Part shown: positions 28,001 to 43,000 of the stretch, piece by piece
Layout of the letters: every line of letters begins with the position of its first letter
Position numbering within the stretch: the stretch's first letter is position 1
NCBI GenBank assembly: GCA_948470475.1
Contig: OX419339.1
Coordinates: 4,207,732-4,271,731, forward strand
Source: Galaxea fascicularis
Taxonomy: Eukaryota; Cnidaria; Anthozoa; Scleractinia; Euphylliidae
Length of the DNA stretch: 64,000 nt
Direction of reading: 5' to 3'
Made by a program: the position numbers and the translations under genes
Notes under the pieces: model-generated
The model's database searches: none
What the model was told of the DNA's origin: nothing
What the model saw: the letters and a program-made list of their open reading frames with translations, nothing else

Positions 28001-31000
28001 TGCTCCACCAGACCTCCGAGGGAGCAGAGGGATAACTTCCTATAGAAATCAGATCATACAAAAAAGTACACAAGCCGCACTCCGTAATAACATGAAAGCC
28101 ATATTCTGCTAAATCGAATGCCTTGATATGGTATTTCATTGAAATTGCAAAACGATAGCCGACGAGAATTTACAACAACACCTTGTTTAAATAGTGTTGA
28201 CAGTCCTGCCTCCATTTGAACAAAAAACAGACACCTTTATCTATCGGATAAGTCGTTATCTGCCGAAATGTTATGAGCTCTATAAACGACTGGTGCCTTA
28301 AATACAGTAAAAGATTTCCCCACATTCAAACCTGCCTTCATATTACTGAGAATTGGTAAAAAACAGAACGAGTCTTAAATCTCTCTACATGATGAGATGT
28401 TGTATGTTAAGTCGTGCAATTTTGAAATTCAGACGTTGCAAAAGCCGATTAAGCCACTGAGGATAGAGAGCATTCTTCTTTCTCTGATCTTACTTATTCC
28501 CTAAATATGCGATTAAGTTAAGCACAAAACAAGCACAACAGACAACAACGACAAAATAAGCAATGTCTTATAACCTGCAACAAACAGATCACGTCGTTTC
28601 GACAGGAGTCAGGATCGTGCTGCCCTTGTGGACATCTGAGGAAGAGGTTAGGATCATTTCAAAAACAAAATCATGTATCAGAACTTTTCTCTTTATGTTA
28701 AGGACGAAAGCAAGGGAAGTAACGTGGTTCAGGGTGGTTTGGAAGAAGTTTTGTTTTAACCTTGGAAACACGCGAGAAAATGAAACGGAGGAACAGAAAA
28801 CGGAGCATTAATTTAATAAACTTTCTAAAAAATGGTCGGTCAGGGAATGACAAACAATTTTTTCCAGGGGGTGGACGAAGTTTTTAGATCTTGCTTACCT
28901 TAATGTCAGAGCGGAGTTATTTTAGGAACTCTCACTTATTTTCAAAGTTTTTTAGTTACCTGTTGCACGAGTCAAGAAGAGCACCAAAAATAACAGAACA
29001 CGCTTTCCTTGCACAGCCTTCACAACCACCTTCTAGGGACCCCAGGGGAAGATAGTGGTCTAACACTCTGTAACGATGATAGATACGCCTGTGGAAAAAA
29101 TGAAGCTATGGTTTTCAGTTATAATGGTGTTATTAGAGTTTCAAATTCGTGCTCCAAAATTAGTACGAACGTCCCTGGTTAACCTGAATTATAATAATAA
29201 TAAAAAAACACCGTTCTAGAGCATAGTAAGTACTTCAAATCAGGGCTTGACCTTAGTTCCCAACCTGATCGGTCTCTTTATTCGGCAAAAACTTCATGCT
29301 AGCCCACATTTAGAGCACATATAAAAGAAGACAATAAAGTACATTTACAGGACAATAGATCAGGACAATAGAGGAATACGGATTTACATATTTGGCTTAC
29401 CATGACGTTCTTGCCCTTTATTCCCGTGCGGTCAATCCGTTTCGGAGTCACGTGGTTCAAACAAATACGTCACCGAAACGAATTGACCGTGAAAGCCAGG
29501 AGAAACGCCGTACAGTAACGACTACCGGATCCCGAAATGGGCAAAGGTAAAACCTAAATTCTCTTGTTTTCTTTTGTAAAAGAATTTGGCACCGAGAGCA
29601 CGCCTCGAACGCGTGGCATGTACATCAATCACACTCCACCTACAATACCCCCGTCGCCCCCCAGAAAGTTCACAACTACACAGTAATTCACGGTGATACG
29701 ACTGTAGCGAGGTGTAATAAGTCTACAATAGAGTTACAATGAGGGAGTAATGAAAGGATTGCCAACGTAAAGCAAACCTGTCAGCATCTGGTAAAAAATC
29801 ATCCGCAGCTGATATGTTCAACTCCCAATGACACCATTCAGAAAACGTCAGCTGAAAAGAGCATTGTAAAGAAAATGGTGAGTTTAATAGCTTGTTCTGC
29901 CATGTTTGACAATTATTTACTGAAAAAGAGGTGGGTAGTATTGGATAGGTAGATAAGTAACTACCACTCTTCACCAATGGCAGTGCTTTAGGCTCAATGT
30001 TCGGACAATACCGCAACACTTGCTCTAACTGGCTGTTCATACTCCTTGTATTTACCTCAAATAATGTCGAAGATTTTCCGCCCGAGTTTGATCGCAATTT
30101 TGTCAGAAACAGTTTTTTTTATCTAAGAGAGGCTCAAACAGTTTTATAATCACTAAGTATACCTTGCATTGTTTTCCCTGCCACAGATGGAATTGCGGAA
30201 AAGATTTTAAATTTCTCCCTACGCAAACCACATCTACAAGAAACAAAACAGAATTTTCTAAGCCTTGTGTGAGTGTTTCGCCGATTTTGTCAGCGCCAGA
30301 AAACAACAACATAGAGCGAAGGTCAAGCCAATTTTTATCACGGGATAGTAAAAAAATAACTTTGGCGCAAAAGCACTCTGTCTGGATGAAAGTCCACAAA
30401 AAACTCAGTTAATCATTAACTTTTCTGAGGGTACGGAGGGAACATAATACAACAGAAGGCCGGGGGAAAGTCGTAACAGCTGTCCTTTACTTTTGAATGC
30501 AATATCCATAGGATGTGTAATCGGCCAGATATTCATTTCTTTATTTCCAGATACTCTAATGGTAGCCAGCAGCGAGAGCTATGGAAACTTATTATGCCAA
30601 CAAAATTACCATAGGCTGTTTGCAAATGATTTAGCGTTTGTTCCATGCCACAACAAAGATAAACAACGTATAAAGATTGGGAGCAATGTCAATCAAAGTA
30701 AGAGAGCAGTAGAAACCTGTGTTAGGCAGCTTAAACTGCAGCATTCAGAGAGCAGAATGTGCATGTTAATGGCTTCATGCAGCATTGCATAACCGTCAGT
30801 GTGTCCAAACACGTGGCCGTTAGAAACTCAATATGGCCGTTAGACTTACCTTCCGGGAGTAGTGGTGTGAAGAAGTCTGTCTCTCCAAAAACATTTAAGC
30901 GATGAAAAAGATAGAACATCTAGAATAAACAACAAACAACTGAAGTGTAAATTGCTTCCACAGGGCGCGTACCGTCTTTTTGACATCTCGACTCACCTTT

Positions 31001-34000
31001 TTCAACATCGCTGGAGAAATGTAAACGGTATGTCCTAAAAGAAAATACATAATAAAGGTGGCAAGGATGTTTTACGTTACATTTGAAAGAGATGATTGAC
31101 TTGAGAATCAGATGCTAAGTACATATAAGAAGTAGAAGCTTAAGACATGATACTTCAGTCCTATATTTGTAGGAGCTTATTCGATTGCAAAGAACGCTTG
31201 AAAAAGTCAACTTCAATCGGGTAATCATTCAAGACCCCTTGCGAGGAACATGATACAATCATGTTGAAATATTGAAAAGCAAAACTTACAATTTCGAAGA
31301 TAAAACTGAACTTTACTCCATAAAAAAACGTAAATTACTTCACTTTCCTAACCTTTGAAAGGGAAACTAGAACAACACTCTTTCTTTCAAACAGGATTGG
31401 AGATCCGATTTAGTGAAAAGCTAAAAAAATATCTTGGGACAGGCACAAAACACAAACATACGTCCAACGTTGGCCTTAAGTTCTGTGGCATTCACATCAA
31501 ACACTTGAAGTGCATGTTGTAAGTAAGAGCTTGAGAATCTAACAAGACAACAAACAAATGGGTGTGAATATATGAAAATCATAAGTATTTGAACTGAGGA
31601 TTAACGAATGGAGATGACCACCTCTCAGCTGGCTTGTTAGCTCAGTTGGTAAATCAGAAGATTTCAGTCACCTGGCTGGTAATCTGTGATCAGACTTCAG
31701 TAAAGGAGAATTAAAATTACATTTCAATTCATACACTGTTTATGAGTGATGAACAGCTTACAATCCCAGCTGACGGAGGCAGCCATAATACAGAACAATG
31801 CTGACTTAATTTTTCCACGCTTGGTGCTGGATACATACACCTGCTTCGGATTCTTACTAAGTAAGTAAGTAAGTAAGTAAGTAAAATCCTTTATCTAAAC
31901 ACGATCAGTAGTTAGAGCAAAATACATGCTTGAGGAGTTTGTTGCATCATTGATTCGCATCAGTTGTAATTGGTCAAAGTAATTGCATTAGTTTCGGTTT
32001 TATGACACAAAAATCCGCTGTAAATTATGATTTCATTCTTGATGTCAATACCTGTGAAAAAACTCCATCCATCGACTGGTCCACAGTGGGACATACTCAC
32101 AAAGAATGTCCACAAAAGAGCAAATCTATGAAGCGAGATAAACATCATCAGACGAAGACTTAAAGCCCAGTGCTAAAAATGAAAAAAGCACAACAAGAGT
32201 ATATAATTAAACTCCATTTAAATGAACATTCAAAGCAAGATTCAAAACTACAATAAGTTTACCGCTTGGGCACGTGCGTGGGCACTTGAAAAAACAGCAA
32301 ACAGGTCCCTGTATCTCCATCGTTAAGGACCAATACGAGCAATTGCCGTTTCTAACCGTTTGACTCATGACGTCCACTAAAACGTCTGTCTACTTTATTA
32401 CCGTAAAAACACCAGGCACATTGTTCTCCATCAGACGGTCAATTCCTTTCAGAAGCACTGGAAGTATGGTAGCCTGATGGGTCGATAAGTGACACAGAAA
32501 AACAACCAAGCCGTGTACATCTTCCTTGTTTAATTCTGCACCCTGAAGAATAAACAGGGCGTGTTAAAAAGAGTTGAGCACAGTGCTCTGCTCATGCATG
32601 ATAGTCGACAGTTGGACAGATACTTGATAGGGAGGGGACAGTGTTTCTACCTTGCTGTTGACCGGAAGCGATTGCGTTGAAACGCCTTGTCGGAATTTCG
32701 TTGAATGAAAAGGAAGCAGCAATATTTGCATTATATATGCAAATGAAAAAGCGAACACAGACGCGAATGCAAAATGCCAATGCCAATGCCAATGTAAAAA
32801 CAAGTGTCAAACGCAAAATCCCAAATGAACGCTTATGCCAATGCCAATTCCAATGCAAATGTGGATGCAAAGCCAATGCTGGTGAAGGTGAACCGCTTGG
32901 ATACTCGAAGCCAGTTGACATGCATTCCACTTAAATTGTCTTTAACCCTTTAACTCCCAAGATCTGATTGTTTATTCTCCTTTCCAGCTGCTATACAGTT
33001 CTTTGTACATTAGTTAAGAGAATTTGGAGTTACATCAAGATAACACCCTCTGGCTGATAAGTTTGTCTCTTCTCATCACCTGTCTGCTGGGCAATGTATT
33101 GATATCATAAGGAGAGTTTACGTTCTAATCACTTCTGGGAGTTAAAGGGTTAACAGCGGGAAGCCGCTAACTAAACTAATTAAACATGACATGGTTAACA
33201 ACACTACGTGGGAGGGAGCAGACGAGCTGGCTATTTATTAGCGTGGCCGAGGAGTTGCGCTAGAACAGTCTCATATCAAGGCAAATATGGCTCTTCCATA
33301 CGCAACCTACGTAACTCCTCTTCCAGCCTGCCTCCAGTCTGCGAAAAACCTTTGGTAATAGATAAATGGTGTTTGTGAAATACAGAATACAAAAGTACTT
33401 GGACTGAAAACAACTTACCTTACAGCACAATTTACTCCATAACTGACAGTAAAGACTTTGATGAAGAGATGATAGAGAAGCAAGCATTGCTACAAAATCA
33501 GGGACCCAGTGATATCTGTTTCATCAGATAAAATGGAGATTTGTTATTGACAGAATTGAGCTCAAATTAACCCGGTGCTATTAAATTTTTCACCGAGATG
33601 AAACGCATATGCACAAGCCAAATAGGAACCGACATATGGCGAAATTGGGTGTTTTAGAACGACAAACACCAGATATGGTTTCTTTTTAAATAATTTCCTT
33701 GCAGCTCTGAGAAACATTCACAGCGACATTCTCTACAGGAAATCCTTTGAAGGAAACTAAAAATCAACACAGTAACAGTGGTCTTTTATCTGCACTCGAT
33801 GCCATGTACCAATCACCAGCTTCAAACGTTTAACTTTTACAAGTGTCACGTTTAGTAAAAACGAGACGAATCGCTGCTCTCGTTGTTTTTGTTATTCTGC
33901 TCGGCTCCGGTCCAGTTTCTGTGCCACGCATCAAATAAACGTCTACGTGATTTCACAGGATAGTTGTTAAATAACTCGTAAACATTTACAGAAGAAACTG

Positions 34001-37000
34001 GGTACGACTTACCTCCTCGCGTGATCTAATGACTCTGGCACACAGTTGTTCACTGCTGCGCATGTGTGACAAAACCCTTCTAATAAGGCATCTATCACCT
34101 TAAGCTGAAAACCAGGAAAAACTAGTTATTGATGCATCCACTGATCGAGCGATAGAACGATGGACTGATTCATGAATGGAATGATCAACTTATAGATGAA
34201 CATCACAGTATTTGGTGCACAGATCTAAAAATTGTACTTTTCGAGGTTTCCATAAAATTTGATGGCACAAATCCATATATGAACCTAACGCTTCTACGCT
34301 AACTGAACATCAAGCCCTAAATCACCGAATTTGCAATTCTCATATCAAAGGTTCCTTCGACGATAAAACTGACCTTATAAGAGCACAAGGCGCCACCGTA
34401 ACAAAAGCCACAAATCAATTTGGCTTCCTTCCGGTGTGAGTGGATCAAAGTCCAGCAACGAGCACTCCGACCCCCACTCTTTTCGAGCAGTCTTGTGGGC
34501 CGTTACGTATACCCTACAAGCTACTTAACTAAGTTAAAGACACAATCAGTGTTGCGCTACGCCAATACGTCACACATAACGAAAAACGACCTGAACACGC
34601 TGACTGGAAGATTAACAAACCGGTTCGGAGGAGTTCTTGTCCACGCAGTTGATATCCATCTCTACAAACTGATTGGCCACCAGTTTTTCATTTGATGACT
34701 TGACAAGTGCTTGGATAGTTGCAGAGATGATTGACAACTGGGGTGACATTCGCCCTGAGTAAATGTGAGAAAAGAAAAAAGTCGAGTCGAGCCTGTTGTT
34801 TTTTCATGGGTTTCTATTAGCACTTTAATTTACACTCCAGAGTTAATTCTCTGTTCCATCACTGGTATACCTAAAGTTGAGTTTCTGGTCACTGAACAAA
34901 GTGGCTGAATATTTAAAAATCTCCGTGGTCTAGTACATCACAAAATTGTTAAACTACATATTCATTTTAAATAAGAAGAGTTTCATGACGACAAAGAAAA
35001 CCCTTGGCTTCCTCTGTGACGGGTGCCTAACTAAATGCACATCGATGGTACAAAACTGTAACATACCTAATTCCTTCAAGTCAGTAGATTTTATTGACTT
35101 CACGATGAACTTGGTGAACTTTTCTAAAGAGCTGACGAGTTTTTCCAATCCACTTAGTGTCCCCTCATCGTCTGATGAACTCACTTCAAAAGAAAGAAAA
35201 TAAAATAAAAGAGGGCAGAAAAGCTACGCATGATTTAGCGAGTGACACTGGTTTGTTTGAAGATCCGGTAGCAAGACGAGTCGTCAATGCAAGGCGATAA
35301 TCGCACCAGTGGCTTTTCAGCAATTGCTAAAACAAGGCAGAAAAAGTCACAAATAAGACGGATAAATTGGAGGGATGTCGCACCGCCTGTGCTGGGCGAC
35401 ACGTGCGGAAAAAGATTCCGAGTTTTCCCCGCAGGAGTAGAACCTGTGACCTCCAAATAAAAGGGTTGGATGCCTTAACTCATGAGGTGGCTATAGGTGA
35501 ACACACTGTTCTTTCTCCAATGAGGAATTTTTACCTTCAATCTGTTCTGTGGTGACTTTCTCACAAGCTGACTGGTAAGCGGAAAGCATATTTTTGGGAA
35601 TTTTTCCAGCCCTAAGAAAAAAAGAGACGTATCATTGAAAGGCCTCCGACAGATTTATTTTCTCGAGTTTCTTGAAGAGAGAAATTTCTGCGTGGGTTAC
35701 TCAAAACCGCTCGGAAGTTCTAACTCGGTAAAATGCCAAACAATACTCTACCATAGCATCTTTCTGGTTATCACTGCGTTATCAGCCATTAGTAAAACAA
35801 ATTAAAATATGCCACGACTTTTCTCTAAGCTAAAACAAATTTAATTGAACGTTTTGGAGATAAATCACTGAAATTCAGTAATGTTTTGGAAAAGTGAACG
35901 TAGCAGCAGGGTGGAAAGGATTCCAGGACGTTTCACTGATTTTGCAGTAGGATGGAGAATTTATCTGTCTTGAATGTTACCAGACCTCAAAACATGCTTG
36001 CCTGCAGACGTGCAACGGGTGTATCATTCGAGAATATGGTTTTGTCAACTGAGTTGATAATGTAAACTGGCTACGCAAAGGATTGAAAAACCTGACGTTT
36101 CGAACTTTAGCCCTTCTCATTCGCTCCGACCGAAGGGCTAACGCTCGAAATGTCATCTTTTTAATCTCTTCACGGTGGCCAATTTAAATAAATAAAATAA
36201 ATAAATAAATGAATATATTTACCCAGGAAGCTCCACTCACCGTGAAGGTGTTTTCAGGGAGGTCCTGCATCCGGATCGAATTGGAATTTAGAAGTGTTGG
36301 TTTTTAGGGAGAGGGGAAAACCGGAGTACCCGGAAAAAAAGCTCTCGGAGCAGAGTAGAGAACCAACAACAAACTCAACCCACATATGATGTCGACTCCA
36401 GGAATCGAACCTGGGCCACATTGGTGGGAGGCGAGTGCACTTACCACTTACCAATTTGCATTATCAACTCCGTTGATAAAACCAAATTTTCGTGTACCAC
36501 TCCTCCAGCGACGCAGTACCGGTTTCTTTAGAGACTACACCCTCTACTCATCGGCATATCACTCGGTTTGTAAATCCGTCTTCAAACTACTTTTAATCGC
36601 CTGGCTCCCCAATTTCTTCTTCTCCCAAAAGTGTCACTCCCAACTCCTAAGCATTTGGTCAATAATTTATTTTGCTTTTACGCCAAATAGTACCAGGAAT
36701 GATACAAAGATCCAGACAAAGACTTACTTGCTTAGTACATCAATGAGCTGCGCTCTTGAATCAGGTTCATCAGGGACCTACGTGACCAGGATAAACACAG
36801 TAGCAATAATGAGCGACAATAAAGGCAGCACAGACAGCAAAGACCTCAGCCAATCTTTGGCTTCTTATACGTAGTTTTTCTAGCAATTTTTCACAAGATT
36901 CGTTAAAGAGAGAAGAAGCTTGCCTTATTGACTGTGCCCTGCACAGTCTCCCTTACTTGCGCCCACAGAGTAAAACTCCAAGCTACAATATGCCGGCATC

Positions 37001-40000
37001 TCCAGTTGCCGCTGTTTGAAACTTTTGCTACCCATAAATGAAACCTGTCACTATTTCGAATGAATGTTTGTCATCCTTTGAGAGCTGTATAAAGAGTCAA
37101 TTATCATAAAAATTCGCTACAAACGTGGAGGAAACTAGCTATGGCTGTGGAAATATCCTTCTTTCATCCTCGTGTACTACTTTCCTTCGTCTTCCCACAG
37201 AGAGTCCGTAACACACCTACAAACAAAACTGTTGCGATTACGATCGATTATGATCAACGAAAACAAACCTTTCGTGGAGTTAGCAACGCTGGCAAGAATC
37301 TCCCAATGAAGTATGGTTTCCTAAAGATGCTGGAACAAAATGATTTAAGCGTGTAGTATTGTGAACAACAATGAGATACAGAAAAAAAGGCAAGAAACTT
37401 AATATCCCCTTCATGTCTGTGGAGCGCCTTTCTGTGATCAAACAAATTTGAGAAAAAAGAACTTTCCTAAACATAGAATTCTAGTAGCGGAACCCGTTTG
37501 GGCTTTTATTTAACAGACATATCGTACATCTCTTTCATAAGTTTCTGTAAGTTCAGGAACAATCTATCTGAGGACAAGACGCACTAAAAGGTTTGTAACG
37601 CATTCAGATTTCCAATCACCTGCTCATAAAGCGAGTTACAATTATTGCATTCAGGGGTTCATATTCGAGACAGGTTGAGAATTTCGCAGGAATAATCGGT
37701 GCGAGTGGAGGTTTTCCGGAAAGTTTCAAGCATTCTTTCGTCACGTTTTCGCTCGTGCAATTTTGTTTTTTCCTCGTCAATCTCCCCTTCTGGGTCTTCC
37801 AGGGCGATTTATGCTTATTTACCTTGCTTCCATAACGGTGCTGGGGACCTTCCCTGATTTCTCGTAAGATTCAAGAACTTTTTCAACATCTGCAGACGCC
37901 TGCTCAAGTTGCTGCGACATGAAAATGGAAAGAGTTATTAATATGACGTGGATTGCTCCTCAATTTCCGTCAATTCGATTAAATTAGTTGAACTCTACAT
38001 GAAAGGAAGATCCAGGACAAGTTGTTTTAAATCATGGAAGAAAACAGACGACGTAAATTCACATTTTTCATGGTTGGAACTGAATCTACTTCCACCTTGG
38101 CCATCTGTAACCAAAAACATAAGTGGACAGTTTCCGCGCAATTGAATAGCCCATTTTAAACAAATTACGCTTTATTTTTCCAGTTATTGACGAAAAAGCA
38201 TCGTTTGGACTTTCCAAATGTTACAATGAACAGATGGCACTCTCCCTTTGAACAAATTACGACTTAGTAAGTTGGTATGTCGTTCTGCACTATTAAAGAA
38301 GACAAACTACGCTTCAGTCAAATCAAAACATTGTAAAAGGTACACAATGAGACTACTCCTTGAAATCGAGGACGCTGGCTTTCACACCCAGCACAAATGA
38401 AGTCGTGAACAACGGTATCGCTGACTTGTCGCGAATAATTTTGTGGTACCAAAGTGTCAAGGGATTATTGAAGAATGTGCAAACCTAAAGAGTGTCGTTT
38501 AGACGTCTCGATGGCATCGATTTGAAGTTAAAATGGGAAATCCTTGACGTTTACAAGACTTCGGGATCAGTACTCAAATGCAGCTATAGGTCGAGGTGCA
38601 TGGCTTAGCACAGATGCTTGTTGGATAGAAAGAGCCTCAGAAACAGGGCAGCCTCATTTACAACTTACACAAACTTTAAAATGAAAAACTGCGCGCGGAA
38701 ACTTCTTCGGGGGGAAACCCACCTCAGCTACAAACAGCAATTTTTTCAATGGTTACCTAAACAACAGTCTTTTCTAAAGAGGGACGGCTTGCTATCCAAA
38801 ATATTGGTAAAAGTACATAAAACATTCCCTGTACCACTGGTCACCCCACTGTTAGTCAAAGCAACAAATTATCTACAAACAACATCCTGTCATTTCTCAG
38901 ACATTTAAAAAATGATCATGAGCCCTGAGATATCCACACACTATTCACACTGCCTTCAACGCTTACTTTAACCACCACCTCACATCTCTGCCTTTCCGTC
39001 TATTTGAGACTTAAATTAGTTCTTCTCGCAAACCTTTCCATGGTCACTCTTTGCCTCTGCTCCAGATGACACAGAACCGTCCTCGTATATACCCATAAGC
39101 TCCACCGGCTCCTATTAAAAAAGAACAGGCATACTACAGTTATTCCAGAGAGCGCCAAACGAGTCGCATCACACTTTGCCATGCTAGATATCTGCCCCGC
39201 AGGAACATTTCACCTCCCATGACTTTTTCGAACACCATCGTTTGCCAACAATTTTTGCAGCGTAGTCACACAATCTCATATTGTTTAATCTACAAATTTA
39301 ATATAACATTAGAACAACCTAGAGTTAAACTGAAAAATCTTACATAACCAGAAAAGGAATAGGCTTCACGCTATACATGTGTATAACAACATTCGTACAT
39401 AAAATAAAAATAGCTACTCCATTTTTTTTTACCTTCAAGTCCATTAAACGCGTCTTTGCCAAGGATATGTAATCTGTAACAAGTTCACGGAATTTGGTGG
39501 GCACTTGAGGCGGTTTGATGATGTGAACCTAGGATTAAAATGTTGTTGATACTATCGCTCTTAATGTTTAATACTGCCATTTGTTCATGTTTGTCAGAGT
39601 TTTATTGGAACAAGTGGAACCGTGAACTTAAAGCTTACAACTTGACAATTACCACTGAACTTGGCCTTCTTGAACTTTCGATTGAACTGAACTGAACTGA
39701 TTTTCGCTGAACAACCAACAAAGGAACAAGAACGAGACAGAGCCGGACCAATAACCAAGAACAAGAACAATAAAACCATAACAAAACTCCTGCTGAACGT
39801 AACCCTACTTATGTAGGTTTTAAGCTGTGATCTAGAATGCTACATATCTTGGACTATTTTTAGCATCTTGTACATCACATTGATCATGTCTATTTTTAAT
39901 ATACTGGAACTCTCTAGCAACAGTTACTCAGCTAGTTCTAGAAACATCTATAGAGAACATTCTGGAATAGCCTACACTGCATAAAAACATTCAAGAGGCA

Positions 40001-43000
40001 AGTTCAATATTTCACTCTTCTAAACAGTTCAGGTTGCTATTACTCAAAGCCTCGGCGACATAGAAAGCCTTAAATACGAATGTTTGTAAAACTTTTCTTC
40101 CCAACATAACTGATACATTTTATGTACAACAACACCTTACGGTAACATTAACTTAACCATATCTGGAAGATTCTAAAATAAGTTCTCAATAAAAGTAATT
40201 AACAATCAATTTAATTGTCACAGATCATGCGATCTTTGCGCTCTTTTAAGAATGCATAATATATGCCAAGCTGGGGCGGATCTAGGGGGGGGGGTTCGAT
40301 CGAACCCCCTAAATTACAACACCTAACATCATAAACTTGTAAAAATATAATATAAATACAAGTAAATCTTAAATAACGAAGCTAATTCTCTGCTGTTCAA
40401 TGTAGCTAAAACGTTTTCTGTTTGAAAAACAAATAAATATTTGAATATTTTGGTTCGCTGCGAATGTGGTTCTTTTAATTGTCTATTTTCTCTTACTTCT
40501 GCAAAGCATCGCGTAAAAAAGTTTAACAGTAGTATACTTTCATCATAGTTTTATAAATGAAAATTTTACCCGAAGTACCTAACTTTTTATGATTTTGCGC
40601 AGCTTTGTTATTATTTAATGGAAAAATAATGGCATTTTAAATTTAAAAAATATGGCATTGAACACGCTGACTTTGCCTAAGAATGCCGGAAATCGCGTTT
40701 CCGAGGACTAAAAAATTCCAGGAGCGTCGCCTTTGGCGGCACCTTTCATCGAACCCCCTTTTGTAAAAACCTGGATCCGCCCCCAGGACAAGCGTTTGCA
40801 AAGCAGTTCTTTCGTAGCCCAAAGCTTCACCAATATTATGGGAGTTTTTGGTGTCTAGTTTACAAAGAAAAAATAAGTTTAAAATTCAAGGATAGTAACC
40901 TATCTACACAATGATTAAAGCTAATTGACCTCTAAAAATCAACATGAAAAAAACTTAAACGTTTTGCCAAAAGAGTTTATAAGAATTTTAACGTCACGTA
41001 CATTACCTTTAAATACTCAGGATTTTCATATGGCACAAGATCAGAAAGAAACTTCATAAAGAACTGGACACTTTTCTTGTTGGTTAACTTCACATTTCCT
41101 TGATCTCCAAAAGTACCCTTTCAGGAAAAAAGAAAGCTTCATTTAAATAAATATCATTTTTGAACTGAACAAATTTCCTTTTTGATAGGACAAAAGGCAA
41201 AACCTTAGGATAATTCCGCATAATCTCAAATGTTCGCTATAGACATTTTTAAAACAGTAACCTGCGTTCCCCCACTATCCTGTTCGTCTGAATTCAACTG
41301 AAAGCCTGATAAACTGACCTATCATCAGCAACAAACTTCCATCTGGAAAACCCTTCTCGACTGTTCAATGCACCAGCTACTTTAAGAAGATTCACTGGCC
41401 AATAAATTACTTGCGTCTCTCAAAACACCAAACAACGTCATAGAAAAAAAATTTGTAACTTAGAATGGATTTCATGCATTTGTAGGCAACCAGGAATTTG
41501 TTTTGCAATGCAGCTTCGTATTTTTTTTTTCTCTTTCCGTTCCGTTTTTTTGTTGTTTTTTCGTAGTTTTTTGTAGTTGTACCTGTCGAATGTTGCTTTC
41601 TTACTTTGTAAAGGAAACAAGAAAAAAGAAATAAAATGCAAAACAAAGGAGACCATTACCTTTATCAGGCCTTTGTGCCTTTTCTAATCCATATTTTTGG
41701 ACAGTATCTACAGCGGTCAGATGCATTTCAGGAAATACTTGCCTGAAACCACGTCACGTAGGGCTGAAAAACATGTCCACCTTCTAGAGACATTTGTCTG
41801 ATAACGAAGAAAGCCACACCAAGACGACGGCTGTTGTTGTTATTGAGAGAATCGTTCAACAGATCGTTGACATAACCTTAAAAATCGAGAATGAAAGTCA
41901 TGATGACTAATGATTACGGGTTAACACCACATCACCACTCTTTCTACATTAACCTTTAAGTATATATTTAACAAAAGTTGTAAGTTGTTTTGCAAATACC
42001 TTCTATCAGGGAAGCGGCCTCCTTTACAAGGACCGTGAAAGTTGCGATAAACGAAAGAATGTCTTCTAAATTGACCTGTAAAGCGACAGCAGAACAGTTG
42101 GTTACGAAGAAATCAGCATCCACCAACACACAAAGTAAGTACTATCCGGACGTATTCCGTTCGTAAGCAATTAAAAAGTAAACAGAAAAAAGTTGTTATC
42201 TCCAAACATAGAGAACAGTGCGTGTTCTTTGCCAACAGCAAATTTACATTCCCAGCTCGTCCGAGCTGATAAAGTCATGATTTGGGAAAGCACGGGAGAG
42301 CTTGGTGCACGAAAGCACTCTACCGACAAAGCGCGACAAAAATCGGAGGCCATCGCCTAGAGCGACGTATGTCCCTACCACCTACGAGATACACCGTATC
42401 ACCATTGAAAATCACTTCCATAATTTACCATCCGCGTGGTAATGGATAGTGATCATCAAACGCAAGCCTTCAGGACGCACAAGAGCGCTTTTCTTATCGG
42501 TTACAAATTAATGTAACAATACCCGAGACTTGAAGAATTAGACTGACACATGCCTGGTCCTTGTTAAGTGCATTCTTCACATACTCCATGACTGTCAGAG
42601 GCTCAAAGACTAAGAGAAACTTAACCAGATCAAAATAGATTTGAAAAAGTTAATTAGTAAGTCAGGGTTGGGGAAAAAACATTTCTGAGACAATCCAGAA
42701 GGCCTTCATAAAAAAGCAAACTTGAAACAACCGAATAAACCGACGACAATAAAATACCTGTTCAAAAACAGTTTTAGCTGTTTTGTTCACTGCGGAGAAC
42801 TTCAATTTATTTTGGTTGCAAACGATATGGTAGATTGCTGGGGTATCTGCAATAAGAACATGACAACACATTTGCCTCTCATAAAACGAAACGTATCGGG
42901 AAATTATCTCTGCACAAATAGAGATTATAACTGTAGATTAAATGCATCAATTAGTAAAATTCACAAGGATTTCATGAAGACCGTACTCTTTCAATCGCAA

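Noticed and set aside
36400..36460. Functional tRNA gene
   Set aside because: A B box is present, but no acceptor stem or full cloverleaf can be drawn; the SINE body continues from it.
36386..36874. Plus-strand open frame of 162 codons
   Set aside because: It begins in the SINE at 36190-36460 and crosses FANCA exon 20 on the opposite strand.
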